Positions 6,112 through 13,336 of a stretch of 13,336 bases of DNA are shown one piece after another (position 1 is the first letter of the stretch; every line of letters begins with the position of its first letter). Location of the stretch: the NCBI GenBank assembly GCA_937877675.1, contig CALEIS010000103.1:1-13336 (forward strand). The letters run 5' to 3'. This stretch comes from an uncultured Clostridia bacterium (GTDB taxonomy: Bacteria; Bacillota; Clostridia; Oscillospirales; Acutalibacteraceae). Below the pieces are notes generated by a model, which worked only from the letters and a program-made list of their open reading frames with translations, ran no database searches and had not been told where the DNA came from. The position numbers and the translations under genes were made by a program.

Positions 6112-9100
6112 CTATTCCACACTCTTTAATGATTCTATCATATCAATCTTCTTAAGCTTTGCTGACATAATCCAGTTGACAATTATTGTGAAGAGAATTG
6201 TTAAGACTATTGCAATTAAAATACTTGTGCCACTTAATTCTCTACCAAACATATATGTATCTGTTTCAACGGTAGTCATAACAAATCTATGAAGAATTAT
6301 ACCCATAAACACACCAAGTATTATTCCTAAGGTGGTCAGAATAGTATTTTCACGATAAACATATCTTGAAAGTTCTTTATTATAGAAACCAAGCAATCTG
6401 AAAGTTGCAAGTTCTCTTCGTCTTTCACTTATATTGATATTATTAAGATTATAAAGAACACAGAATGCAAGTACAGCCGCTGAAACTACCATAAGAATAA
6501 TGATAAAGTAAAGATTTTTGATAACCTTATTGATACCTTCAAGTTCATCATCACTGGTGATAACAGAGTTGACACCGTATAAACCGGTAAAGGCAAGTTT
6601 CATATCATCTGCTGTTACTTTGCTGATTGTTTTAATCATCATAATATTTATATCTGCTGTTGTACCATAAAGAGCCTGATACAAGTCAGGTGTCATATAA
6701 ACATAGTTGAAAATATAGTTTTCAGCAATACCCAAAACCTTAACTTCTTTTGGTGTAACGGTTGAATCATCAATTTTAAGGTAAATTGTATCATTCACCT
6801 TAACATCTAACAACTGAGCATATTTTTCAGTAATGACAACACCATCATTTAAAAGGTTGATGGTTTCGCCACCTTTTCGTTCCTTAAGGTTGACGAATTT
6901 GTGGAAATCCTCAGGTGCTGTTGGAACAACAAGATATGCTCTCTTTTCATCTTTAACATCTGTTTCAGCATCGGAAGATGCAGAAATCATTGTTCGGTTT
7001 GCCTGCATATAGCCTGTTACAATCTGAGTATCTGCAATCTGGTTTATCAATGTGCTACGCTCTTGTTTTGTGATACTTGAATCCACACTGATAATTCCGT
7101 CATAGGTGAAAATCTCGTCATACTGTTTTGTGGTCATTGATGACACAGAATCACGGATACCTAATCCCACAAGAAGAAGTGCCATACATCCTGCAACACC
7201 AAAAATTGTCATGAAGAAACGCTTTTTGTATCTGAAAAGATTTCTAAATGCAGATTTCTGACCAAAGTTGAGTCTTTGCCAAATAAATGTAAAACCTTCA
7301 ATGAATGTACGCTTACCTGCTTTTGGTGCTTCTGGTCGCATAAGAGATGCAGGTTCACTCTTCAATGCTTTGAAACAAGCAAAGAATGATGCAGATGTTG
7401 TACAAAGAACTGCAACCTCACCTGCAAGAAGTGCATAGAGAATATTAAACTTAATAACATTGTCACCAAGGTTATAGTAAACTGCACGATAAGCAGTAAT
7501 AATAATTGGTGGAATTGTAAACTGACCAACGATTGAACCAATAATACTACCTAATACACTTGCTAATGCCGCATACATAAGGTATTTCATAATGATTGAA
7601 CCCTTGCTATAACCAAGAGCCTTCAATGTACCAATCTGAACTCTTTCTTCCTCAACCATTCTTGTCATTGTTGTAAGGCTGACGAGAGCTGCAACAAGGA
7701 AGAAAATAATTGGGAAAACTGCACCGATTGCACTAATGCTTTCTGATTCGTTAAGATAACTTGCATAAGTTTCTATGCCGTTTCTGTCAAGCACATGCCA
7801 TACTGGCATTTCAATATTTGAAACATAATTTTCAAGGTCAGAAAGTTGGTCTTTTGCCTTTTCGAGCTCACGCTCTGCCTTTGTTTTATACTGCAAGAAT
7901 TCTGTTTCAGCCTGTTTGATGAGTGTATCTGCTGTCATAATTTCTTGTTCAGCATTCTCAAGTTGACCTTTATTTGCAACAAGCTCCTGAATTTGTCCAA
8001 GCTTTACCTTTGCCTGAAGTACCTCAAACTTGCTTTCTTGCACCTTTGTCTGTGCAGCAAAAATGAATGGTTCTAAGCCACTGATGGTTTTATTAATTTC
8101 TTCTACTCTTTGTTGCTTTTCATAGATTACTTCGGGGTCAGCATTAGGGTCCAGCATCATAGCATTGATTTCAGCCTCGAGTAATCTTCGTTCTTCTTTT
8201 GCCTCATATAACTCGTCTTCTACTGCGTCAAGAATAACATTTGCAGCTTCAAGAGCTTTTTCAGCAGTCTGGATTTCCGCCTCCATCTGAGGAAGATAAA
8301 CCTCAGCATTTTCAACTATTTCTTTATTCGCTAAAATTTCCTGACGAGCTTGTTCGATAACTGCTTTTTCTGCATCAAGCTTTGCCTGAGCATCCTGGAT
8401 AGCAGTTGTTGTTTCTGTATCAGCAATACTAACTTCGCTTCTTACCTTATCAAGTTCTTTATTTGCTGACAATTTAACTGTTGTATAACGAAGTTCGCAC
8501 TGTTTACCGGCAATATCTTCGATTTCTTTAACAACTTTATTTATTGCCTTTTCATAATCCTTACCATAGCAGTTAAGTTCCTTTGCACCTTCAACTGTTA
8601 TATAAATAGATGTGTAGGCTTCACTGACAAAAGCCGGAGTAGGAAGAACAATATAAGCATCACCAATACCGTCACCTACATTACTTGTTCCAACTTCACC
8701 ATTAAGGTAATATGAAGATGAACAAACACCAACGATTTTATATGTATCTGTTACAAGTGTTTTGGTAACTTCTTCAGATGTACCTGTTGACAATGTCAAT
8801 GTATCACCCACTTTAAGTCCTGATTCTTCAAGAAACTCTGGGCTAACGATACACTGGTCATACGCCTGTGGGAAATCACCATTTGTAAGTTTAAGGTCGT
8901 TGATGGTCTTTGGCATCGAAATTGCTCTTGTCACAATTTCTTTTGCATCAACAATACAGAGGAAGTCAGTTGTAAATGAGCCTTCAACCTCTTTAACGCC
9001 TTCAATCTGACTTATTTTTTCAAGGTCATCCGCTGTAAGTCCCAATGTACTTACAACCCTGATGTCCATAAGATTTTCTTTATCATAAACTGCATCTGCC

Positions 9101-9240
9101 GTCATATACATAGCAGGCATAGTTGAACGGATACCCGAATAAAAGGCAACACCCAACGCAACTATGAGCATTATTGATATGAAACGGCTTTTGCTTTTTT
9201 TGATTTCACGACGGAAATCCTTAAAAAGTGATTTTGTCAT
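6112..9240 (-). CDS. FtsX-type ABC transporter permease with long extracytoplasmic coiled coil
   Basis: The 1042-residue protein is the membrane subunit of a MacB/FtsX-class (type VII) ABC system. A basic N-terminus and TM1 (about 20-38) lead to an outside domain (about 40-255), then an Ala/Glu/Lys/Gln-rich helical stretch (about 270-475) that reads as a coiled-coil hairpin, with a break near MLDPNADPEV (362-371). The first FtsX domain has helices near 505-527, 551-575 and 598-622, with EERVQIGTLKALGYSKG (531-547). A second copy follows: TM near 674-696, outside domain 700-900, and helices near 908-932, 963-986 and 1003-1025, with ERRRELATFRLLGF (939-952). ATG 9240 is 15 nt after the ATPase stop; AAGGA overlaps that stop. 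Such systems export or act mechanically on cell-envelope substrates rather than import. The cargo is unknown; an envelope-stress, peptide or cell-wall role is inference. Confidence 0.9.
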   Translation of the reverse strand: MTKSLFKDFRREIKKSKSRFISIMLIVALGVAFYSGIRSTMPAMYMTADAVYDKENLMDIRVVSTLGLTADDLEKISQIEGVKEVEGSFTTDFLCIVDAKEIVTRAISMPKTINDLKLTNGDFPQAYDQCIVSPEFLEESGLKVGDTLTLSTGTSEEVTKTLVTDTYKIVGVCSSSYYLNGEVGTSNVGDGIGDAYIVLPTPAFVSEAYTSIYITVEGAKELNCYGKDYEKAINKVVKEIEDIAGKQCELRYTTVKLSANKELDKVRSEVSIADTETTTAIQDAQAKLDAEKAVIEQARQEILANKEIVENAEVYLPQMEAEIQTAEKALEAANVILDAVEDELYEAKEERRLLEAEINAMMLDPNADPEVIYEKQQRVEEINKTISGLEPFIFAAQTKVQESKFEVLQAKVKLGQIQELVANKGQLENAEQEIMTADTLIKQAETEFLQYKTKAERELEKAKDQLSDLENYVSNIEMPVWHVLDRNGIETYASYLNESESISAIGAVFPIIFFLVAALVSLTTMTRMVEEERVQIGTLKALGYSKGSIIMKYLMYAALASVLGSIIGSIVGQFTIPPIIITAYRAVYYNLGDNVIKFNILYALLAGEVAVLCTTSASFFACFKALKSEPASLMRPEAPKAGKRTFIEGFTFIWQRLNFGQKSAFRNLFRYKKRFFMTIFGVAGCMALLLVGLGIRDSVSSMTTKQYDEIFTYDGIISVDSSITKQERSTLINQIADTQIVTGYMQANRTMISASSDAETDVKDEKRAYLVVPTAPEDFHKFVNLKERKGGETINLLNDGVVITEKYAQLLDVKVNDTIYLKIDDSTVTPKEVKVLGIAENYIFNYVYMTPDLYQALYGTTADINIMMIKTISKVTADDMKLAFTGLYGVNSVITSDDELEGINKVIKNLYFIIILMVVSAAVLAFCVLYNLNNINISERRRELATFRLLGFYNKELSRYVYRENTILTTLGIILGVFMGIILHRFVMTTVETDTYMFGRELSGTSILIAIVLTILFTIIVNWIMSAKLKKIDMIESLKSVE

Positions 9241-9255
9241 ATCTGCTACTTTCCT

Positions 9256-9957
9256 TTACCACTCAATCTGTTCTGCTGACACTGGAGTTTTATTAACAAG
9301 GATTTTATCGACTTTACCATCGTTGATTTTGATAATTTTGTCAGCCATTGGCATAAGTGCTGAGTTATGAGTAATAACGATAACTGTCATACCCTTTTCA
9401 CGGCACATATCCTGTAAAAGTTTAAGAATTGATTTACCTGTAATATAGTCAAGAGCACCAGTAGGCTCGTCACAAAGCAAGAGTTTAGGATTTTTTGCCA
9501 ATGCTCGTGCAATCGCAACACGCTGTTGCTCACCACCTGAAAGCTGTGATGGGAAATTGTCTTTTCTGTTTGCAAGTCCTACTTCACCGAGAATTGTTTC
9601 TGCATCAACAGGATTTTTGCAAAGTTGAGTTGCAAGTTCAACATTTTCGTATGCAGTAAGATTCTGCACAAGGTTATAAAACTGGAAAACAAATCCAACA
9701 TCATCACGACGATACTGAGTAAGTGCTTTTTCGTCGAATTTGGAAATATCGACCTCATCAACCTTGATTACACCTGATGTTGGCTTATCCATACCACCAA
9801 GAATATTCAAAACAGTTGTTTTACCTGCACCTGAAGGGCCAACGATTATTACAAATTCACCCTTTTCAATAGGAAAACTTATTTTATCCACCGCATTTAT
9901 CTGGATTTCACCCATCTGATATGTTTTCACAACATTTCTGAACTCAATAAATGACAT
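9256..9957 (-). CDS. ABC transporter ATP-binding protein (MacB/LolD-like)
   Basis: This cytoplasmic ATPase powers the adjoining FtsX-type permease. The 233-residue length is typical. It has Walker A GPSGAGKT (40-47), Q-loop VFQFYNLV (90-97, Gln92), ABC signature LSGGEQQRVAIARAL (139-153), Walker B LLLCDEPTGALD (159-170, Glu164) and switch His197 in ITHN. The A-loop aromatic is Tyr13 in VVKTYQMG. FQFYNLV plus DEPTGALD is the pattern of the LolD/MacB/FtsE-like exporter ATPases. ATG 9957 has AAGGAG (9965-9970) 7 nt upstream. The gene is first in the two-gene exporter operon, divergent from the TetR gene, which is its probable regulator. All catalytic residues are present. Confidence 0.95.
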   Translation of the reverse strand: MSFIEFRNVVKTYQMGEIQINAVDKISFPIEKGEFVIIVGPSGAGKTTVLNILGGMDKPTSGVIKVDEVDISKFDEKALTQYRRDDVGFVFQFYNLVQNLTAYENVELATQLCKNPVDAETILGEVGLANRKDNFPSQLSGGEQQRVAIARALAKNPKLLLCDEPTGALDYITGKSILKLLQDMCREKGMTVIVITHNSALMPMADKIIKINDGKVDKILVNKTPVSAEQIEW

Positions 9958-10007
9958 AATATATCTCCTTTTCTTTTAAAGAAACTGACATTTTTACATA
10001 CCAAGTC

Positions 10008-10036
10008 ATTATACCATAATAATATAAATAATGCTA
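10008..10036 (-). promoter_or_regulatory. Extended -10 promoter of the ABC exporter operon
   Basis: On the minus strand TATAAT (10013-10008) is preceded by TGG, making an extended -10 element TGnTATAAT. Seventeen nt upstream is TAGCAT (10036-10031), a poor -35 box, as is common with extended -10 promoters. Start of transcription near 10001 would give a leader of about 44 nt. It lies back to back with the tetR promoter. Confidence 0.65.
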
Positions 10037-10102
10037 TATAAATTTTCGAATTTCTATCTTAATTTTCTGTTAATTTTTTATAAAAAAAATAATAGACAAA
10101 TG

Positions 10103-10131
10103 TTGATTATTGAACAATTTAGTGCTATAAT
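10103..10131 (+). promoter_or_regulatory. Promoter of the TetR-family regulator gene
   Basis: TTGATT (10103-10108) and TATAAT (10126-10131) are separated by 17 nt, with TG at 10123-10124 giving an extended -10. The start codon follows at 10163. An imperfect inverted repeat AAATGTT (10098-10104) / AACAATTT (10113-10120) covers the -35 region and could be an autoregulatory operator, but it is short and in AT-rich sequence. Confidence 0.7.
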
Positions 10132-10162
10132 GATAAAAAATATAGTTTATGGAGATGAATTT

Positions 10163-10783
10163 ATGTCTATCAATGAGAATGATAGCCGTGTAAGGCGAAC
10201 CAAAAAACTTATCCGTCAGGGTCTTGTTGAATTATCCAAAACAAAAAGTATTAGCAAAATTACTGTTAAAGAGCTTACCGACCGTGTTGAAATTAACCGT
10301 GGTACTTTCTACCTTCACTACAAGGATGTTTACGACCTTGTTGATTCAATAGAAGATGAACTTTACAACAGCTTTGAAAATCTTTTTTCGCATATCACAA
10401 GTGAGCAGGTTCTGAAGCATCCTGTTGACGTATGTGAACTCTTCTGTAACCATTTCCACGAGCAGATTGACGTATATTCAATGCTTCTCGGCAAATACGG
10501 TGACGCACAATTTTCATATAAAATCGGTGAACTTTTCGACATCAAAGTTTATGAAATTATCAAATGCATATTTGTAAATATGAATAAACCAAAGTATGAC
10601 TTTGCATATACATACGGTAAATACGGTCTTGTAGGACTTGTTTCCTGCTGGTTTACCGAGCACCCTGAATGGACTCCTCGTCAGGTTGCTGAAATGTGGT
10701 TTAATATCACAATGTTAGGTCTTTGGGGAATTCTTGACGATGAAGGCAAAGAGGTACTTAGAAATGTCCAGAGTACTGATTAA
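10163..10783 (+). CDS. TetR-family transcriptional regulator
   Basis: The 206-residue protein has an N-terminal TetR DNA-binding domain: RRTKKLIRQGLVELSKTKSI, then ISKITVKELTDRVEINRGTF and YLHYKD (about residues 10-55). The helix-turn-helix is near 32-52, and the GTFYLHYKD recognition-helix end is a family hallmark. The C-terminal all-helical part (60-206), with SCWFTEHPEWTPRQVAEM near 165-185, would bind ligand and dimerise. This pattern is seen in many Firmicute TetR proteins of the DhaS-like type. The start is ATG 10163 because GGAG (10151-10154) is 8 nt upstream and the TATAAT at 10126 lies inside any longer frame; the open frame back to 10031 is therefore untranslated. It is divergent from the ABC exporter operon, so it probably represses that operon and itself. 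Its last 20 nt overlap the CDF gene. The ligand is unknown. Confidence 0.9.
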   Translation: MSINENDSRVRRTKKLIRQGLVELSKTKSISKITVKELTDRVEINRGTFYLHYKDVYDLVDSIEDELYNSFENLFSHITSEQVLKHPVDVCELFCNHFHEQIDVYSMLLGKYGDAQFSYKIGELFDIKVYEIIKCIFVNMNKPKYDFAYTYGKYGLVGLVSCWFTEHPEWTPRQVAEMWFNITMLGLWGILDDEGKEVLRNVQSTD

Positions 10784-11930
10784 AGCCTTTATCCGTGACT
10801 ATGAAAACACAGGGAATTTAAAGGTCAGAGAAGCCTATGGCACTCTTGGTAGCATTACCGGAATCATAGTAAATCTCATTCTTGCAATTTCAAAATATTT
10901 TGCAGGTATGATTTCAGGTAGTATTTCTGTTACTGCAGACGCAATCAACAACCTTTCCGATGCAGGGTCATCAATCATTTCCCTTGTAGGAGTTAAACTC
11001 TCTGCAAAACCTGCTGACAAGGGTCATCCCTATGGTCACGGTAGAGTTGAATATATTTCTGCTCTTGCAGTTTCATTTGTTGTTTTGCTTATGGGAATTG
11101 AGCTTTTCAGAAGTTCAGTTGACAAAATAATAAATCCTGTACCTGTAAAATTTAATTGGGTTTCCTTAATCATCCTTGTTGTCAGTATTTTAGCAAAACT
11201 TTGGCTTGGATTATTTAACAGAAAACTTGGCAAAAAGATTAACTCCTCTCCTATGATGGCAGTTATGAAGGACAGTTTTAGTGACTGTCTTGCAACAAGT
11301 GTTGCTCTTATTGCAATTATTATTTCTGCATTTTCTGATGTAAGTGTTGACGGCTATTTAGGTGTTATCGTTGCTGGATTTATCTTCCTTGCTGGTTTTA
11401 ACATTCTTAAAGAAACTATGGCTGACTTACTCGGCAAACCTGCAGACCGTGAATTCACAGAAGAAATTGAAAAGAAAATCCTTTCATACGACAAAATCGT
11501 TGGGGTTCACGATATGATTATCCACGATTACGGTCCAGGACGAAAATTCGCTTCAGCCCATGCAGAGGTTTCTTCCCTTGACGATATTATGGAAATTCAC
11601 GACATTATCGACCTTGCCGAGCGTGATATTTTCAATGAATTTGGTCTTATGATTTCAATTCATACTGACCCGATTGTCACAGATGATGAAAGAATTATAG
11701 AGTTAAAAGAAATGACAATAAAAATTGTCAAAGAAATTTCAGAGGAAATGTCAATTCATGATTTCAGGGTTGTTGATGGTCCAACACATACAAACTTGAT
11801 TTTTGATTTGATTTCTCCACATAAATTTCACATGAGTAATGGTGAAATTATCCAAACTATTGAAGAGAAATTGAGCAAAATAGACGAAAGATATTTTGTT
11901 GTAATAACTATTGAACACTCTTTTAACTAA
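10764..11930 (+). CDS. Cation diffusion facilitator (CDF) metal transporter, probably Mn2+ type, with doubled C-terminal domain
   Basis: The 388-residue protein exports divalent metal by proton antiport. Six hydrophobic helices lie in 30-215. The TM2 site is D59xxxN63 in TADAINNLSDAGSS and the TM5 site is D170xxxD174 in MKDSFSDCLA. Zinc CDFs have HxxxD in TM5, whereas DxxxD is associated with Mn2+ CDFs such as MneP/MneS and MntE, so manganese is the best guess. HPYGHGR (88-94) follows TM2. After the usual cytoplasmic dimer domain (about 224-303, VGVHDMIIHDYGPGR) comes a second related stretch (306-386, MSIHDFRVVDGPTHT), making it about 80 residues longer than YiiP-type members. ATG 10764, inside the tetR gene, is preferred because GAGG (10751-10754) is 9 nt upstream and MSRVLIKAFIRDY matches family starts; a longer frame from TTG 10734 is not. 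Co-transcription with tetR is likely. Confidence 0.9.
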   Translation: MSRVLIKAFIRDYENTGNLKVREAYGTLGSITGIIVNLILAISKYFAGMISGSISVTADAINNLSDAGSSIISLVGVKLSAKPADKGHPYGHGRVEYISALAVSFVVLLMGIELFRSSVDKIINPVPVKFNWVSLIILVVSILAKLWLGLFNRKLGKKINSSPMMAVMKDSFSDCLATSVALIAIIISAFSDVSVDGYLGVIVAGFIFLAGFNILKETMADLLGKPADREFTEEIEKKILSYDKIVGVHDMIIHDYGPGRKFASAHAEVSSLDDIMEIHDIIDLAERDIFNEFGLMISIHTDPIVTDDERIIELKEMTIKIVKEISEEMSIHDFRVVDGPTHTNLIFDLISPHKFHMSNGEIIQTIEEKLSKIDERYFVVITIEHSFN

Positions 11931-11955
11931 AAATAAAATTTTTGTCGATTTACTC

Positions 11956-11983
11956 TTGAAAAAGACACAAAATATAGTAAAAT
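11956..11983 (+). promoter_or_regulatory. Probable promoter of the prs gene
   Basis: TTGAAA (11956-11961) is followed after 16 nt by TAAAAT (11978-11983) in the 105 nt gap between the CDF and prs genes. A TATAAT at 11983-11988 has a 21 nt spacer to the same -35 and is a weaker alternative. No GC-rich terminator separates the two genes, so readthrough from the tetR-CDF transcript is also possible. Confidence 0.45.
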
Positions 11984-12035
11984 ATAATACACAGTTTAAG
12001 TACATATTGTTTATGATTTTTACGGAGGTTTAATT

Positions 12036-13205
12036 ATGGCAGACAGAGAAATTACCACAATACCAAATGGCCCTCTCGGTATTATTGCTTTACCGGGATG
12101 TGAAGAAATGGCTGAAAAGATTGACCGTTATCTTGTAAAATGGCGTTCACAGCAGGATTCTGAACACAAGTCAACAATCGCTTTTTCAGGTTATGAAAGA
12201 GATACTTATATCCTTGAAGCTAGTTTTCCTCGTTTTGGTACTGGTGAAGGTAAATGTACACTTCATGAATCAGTTCGTGGATACGACATCTACATTCTCA
12301 TCGATGCTTTTAACCACGGTGTAACATATAAAATGTATGGTCAGACAGTTCCAATGAGTCCAGACGACCACTACGCAAACCTTAAAAGAGCAATTTCTGC
12401 TATCGGTGGTAAGGCAAAGACAATTACTGTTATTATGCCTATGCTTTACGAAGGCAGACAGCACAAGCGTTCTTCAAGAGAATCTCTTGACTGTGCAGTT
12501 ATGCTTCAGGAACTCTGCCTTTCAATGGGTGTTGATAACATCATCACTTTTGATGCTCACGATGCTCGTGTTCAGAATGCAATTCCTCTTAATGGTTTTG
12601 AAAGCATTTCTCCTGCATATCAGATGATTAAAGCTCTTGTAAACAATGTTGATAACCTTAAACTCGACAAGGAACACACAATGATTATTTCTCCTGACGA
12701 GGGCGCTATGAGCCGTTGTATGTTGTATTCAAACTACTTAGGTCTTGACCTTGGTATGTTCTACAAACGTCGTGACTATTCAAGAATTGTTGACGGTAGA
12801 AACCCAATCGTTGAACACTCATTCCTTGGTTCAAATGTTGAGGGTAAAGATGTTATTATTATCGACGATATGATTTCATCAGGCGAATCAATGCTTGATG
12901 TTTCAAAGAAAATTAAAGAGCTCGGTGCTAACAGAGTATTCATCTTCTCTGCTTTCGGTCTTTTCAATGCAGGTCTTGACTCATTCGATAAGGCTTACCG
13001 TGATGGCCTTTTCGACAAGGTATTCACAACAAACCTTGTTTATAGAATGCCTGAACTCAAGAAGCGTGATTGGTATTGCGAAGTTGAACTTTCAAAATAT
13101 CTCTCATACATCATTGATACACTTAACCACGATAAATCAGTTAGCAAACTTCTTGACCCAGCTGATAAAATTGAAGTTCTTCTTAAAAAAGCAGGACTTA
13201 AATAA
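12036..13205 (+). CDS. prs: Ribose-phosphate pyrophosphokinase (PRPP synthetase), long divergent form
   Basis: PRPP synthetase transfers pyrophosphate from ATP to ribose-5-phosphate, feeding purine, pyrimidine, histidine, tryptophan and NAD synthesis. The family pattern is clear: ESVRGYDIYILID (78-90), a binding loop YEGRQHKRSSRES (138-150), TFDAHDARVQNAI (171-183), SPDEGAMSR (219-227) and the PRPP loop VIIIDDMISSGESM (273-286). At 389 residues it exceeds the usual length of about 315. Extra sequence lies before ESVRG (about 30 residues), around 95-120, and at the C-terminus (340-389). Departures from class I enzymes include RQH for RQD and SSGES for the usual DTGGT-like loop end. GGAGG (12024-12028) is 7 nt before the ATG. 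It appears to be a single-gene unit with its own promoter and terminator. An alternative is a PRPP-synthetase-like paralogue with altered activity; a canonical prs elsewhere in the genome would favour that. Confidence 0.88.
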   Translation: MADREITTIPNGPLGIIALPGCEEMAEKIDRYLVKWRSQQDSEHKSTIAFSGYERDTYILEASFPRFGTGEGKCTLHESVRGYDIYILIDAFNHGVTYKMYGQTVPMSPDDHYANLKRAISAIGGKAKTITVIMPMLYEGRQHKRSSRESLDCAVMLQELCLSMGVDNIITFDAHDARVQNAIPLNGFESISPAYQMIKALVNNVDNLKLDKEHTMIISPDEGAMSRCMLYSNYLGLDLGMFYKRRDYSRIVDGRNPIVEHSFLGSNVEGKDVIIIDDMISSGESMLDVSKKIKELGANRVFIFSAFGLFNAGLDSFDKAYRDGLFDKVFTTNLVYRMPELKKRDWYCEVELSKYLSYIIDTLNHDKSVSKLLDPADKIEVLLKKAGLK

Positions 13206-13211
13206 AATTAC

Positions 13212-13235
13212 AAGCACCCTACGGGGTGCTTTTTT
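13212..13235 (+). terminator. Intrinsic terminator of prs
   Basis: AGCACCC (13213-13219) and GGGTGCT (13224-13230) form a 7 bp GC-rich stem with loop TACG, extended by an A-T pair, followed by TTTTTT ending at 13235. It starts 7 nt after the prs stop codon. Confidence 0.93.
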
Positions 13236-13256
13236 AATGCTGAATGCTGAATGTCG
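13236..13256. repeat. Short tandem repeat AATGCTG x3 (third copy imperfect)
   Basis: AATGCTG occurs at 13236-13242 and 13243-13249, followed by the variant AATGTCG at 13250-13256. It directly abuts the prs terminator. No gene is seen in 13236-13336. Confidence 0.6.
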
Positions 13257-13309
13257 GAATTGCGTTGCGATTATAATTAAACTGTCAAATTGGAGTTTAC
13301 AGGGATAAA

Positions 13310-13336
13310 CAATTCGTAGGGGTCGGCGTCCTCGAC
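13310..13336. repeat. GC-rich intergenic repeat, left end only (cut by window edge)
   Basis: The last bases switch abruptly from AT-rich to GTAGGGGTCGGCGTCCTCGAC. GTCG (13322-13325) and CGAC (13333-13336) are inverted, so a palindrome may be starting. From memory, GTAGGGGTCGGCGTCCTCGAC resembles the end of a dispersed GC-rich repeat in gut clostridial genomes. That is recollection rather than a search result, and the rest of the element is outside the window. Confidence 0.4.

Noticed and set aside
10031..10162. 44-residue N-terminal extension of the TetR protein
   Set aside because: It spans the TTGATT/TATAAT promoter, is AT-rich low-complexity sequence, and ATG 10163 has a good GGAG.
11931..11955. 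Terminator after the CDF gene from AAAAAT/ATTTTT pairing
   Set aside because: The stem is all A-T and very short; it is not a credible terminator.
12895..13308. 137-codon plus-strand frame overlapping the end of prs
   Set aside because: It is out of frame with prs, runs through the prs terminator and repeat, and lacks protein-family features.

Overview
The window is AT-rich and gene-dense, with Shine-Dalgarno sites of the GGAG/AGGAG type, TTGACA/TATAAT-like promoters and short U-tailed terminators. Its gene content is a two-domain FtsX-type ABC exporter, a divergent TetR regulator, a Firmicute-type cation diffusion facilitator and a sodium:solute symporter. Together with GC-rich palindromic mini-repeats between genes, this suggests a low-GC Bacillota genome, probably an anaerobic gut-type clostridium (Oscillospirales/Ruminococcaceae-like). 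That assignment is inference from style and gene families. No rRNA, tRNA, CRISPR array, phage gene or transposase was seen.

Layout. Positions 1-313 (minus) hold the start of an AMP-forming acyl-CoA ligase gene cut by the window edge. It is divergent from a sodium:solute symporter gene (514-2097, plus), and the gap between them carries two promoters and a nested inverted repeat that looks like an operator. The symporter gene converges on a minus-strand operon and shares a bidirectional hairpin terminator with it (2104-2126). In transcription order that operon is cyclophilin (5913-5320), nucleoside deaminase mtaD (5247-3952), purine nucleoside phosphorylase (3955-3152) and methylthioribose-1-phosphate isomerase mtnA (3152-2118). 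The last three genes overlap by 4 nt and 1 nt.

Upstream on the same strand is an ABC exporter: ATPase (9957-9256) and a 1042-residue permease with a roughly 200-residue extracytoplasmic coiled coil (9240-6112). A hairpin-rich repeat array (5933-6097) separates it from the cyclophilin gene. Divergent from the exporter is a TetR-family regulator (10163-10783), overlapped by a CDF metal transporter gene (10764-11930). A long-form ribose-phosphate pyrophosphokinase gene (12036-13205) follows with its own promoter and terminator, and the window ends in repeat-like sequence.

How the genes work together. mtaD-pnp-mtnA reads as a deamination-first salvage route for 5'-modified adenosines made from S-adenosylmethionine (5'-methylthioadenosine, 5'-deoxyadenosine, possibly S-adenosylhomocysteine). 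The deaminase makes the inosine derivative, the phosphorylase releases hypoxanthine and a 5-modified ribose-1-phosphate, and MtnA isomerises that to the ribulose-1-phosphate. The phosphorylase carries the Asn of 6-oxopurine enzymes rather than the Asp of MTA phosphorylases, which fits this order. This is the most interesting biochemical inference here. The TetR gene, exporter and CDF gene look like a locally regulated export/homeostasis block.
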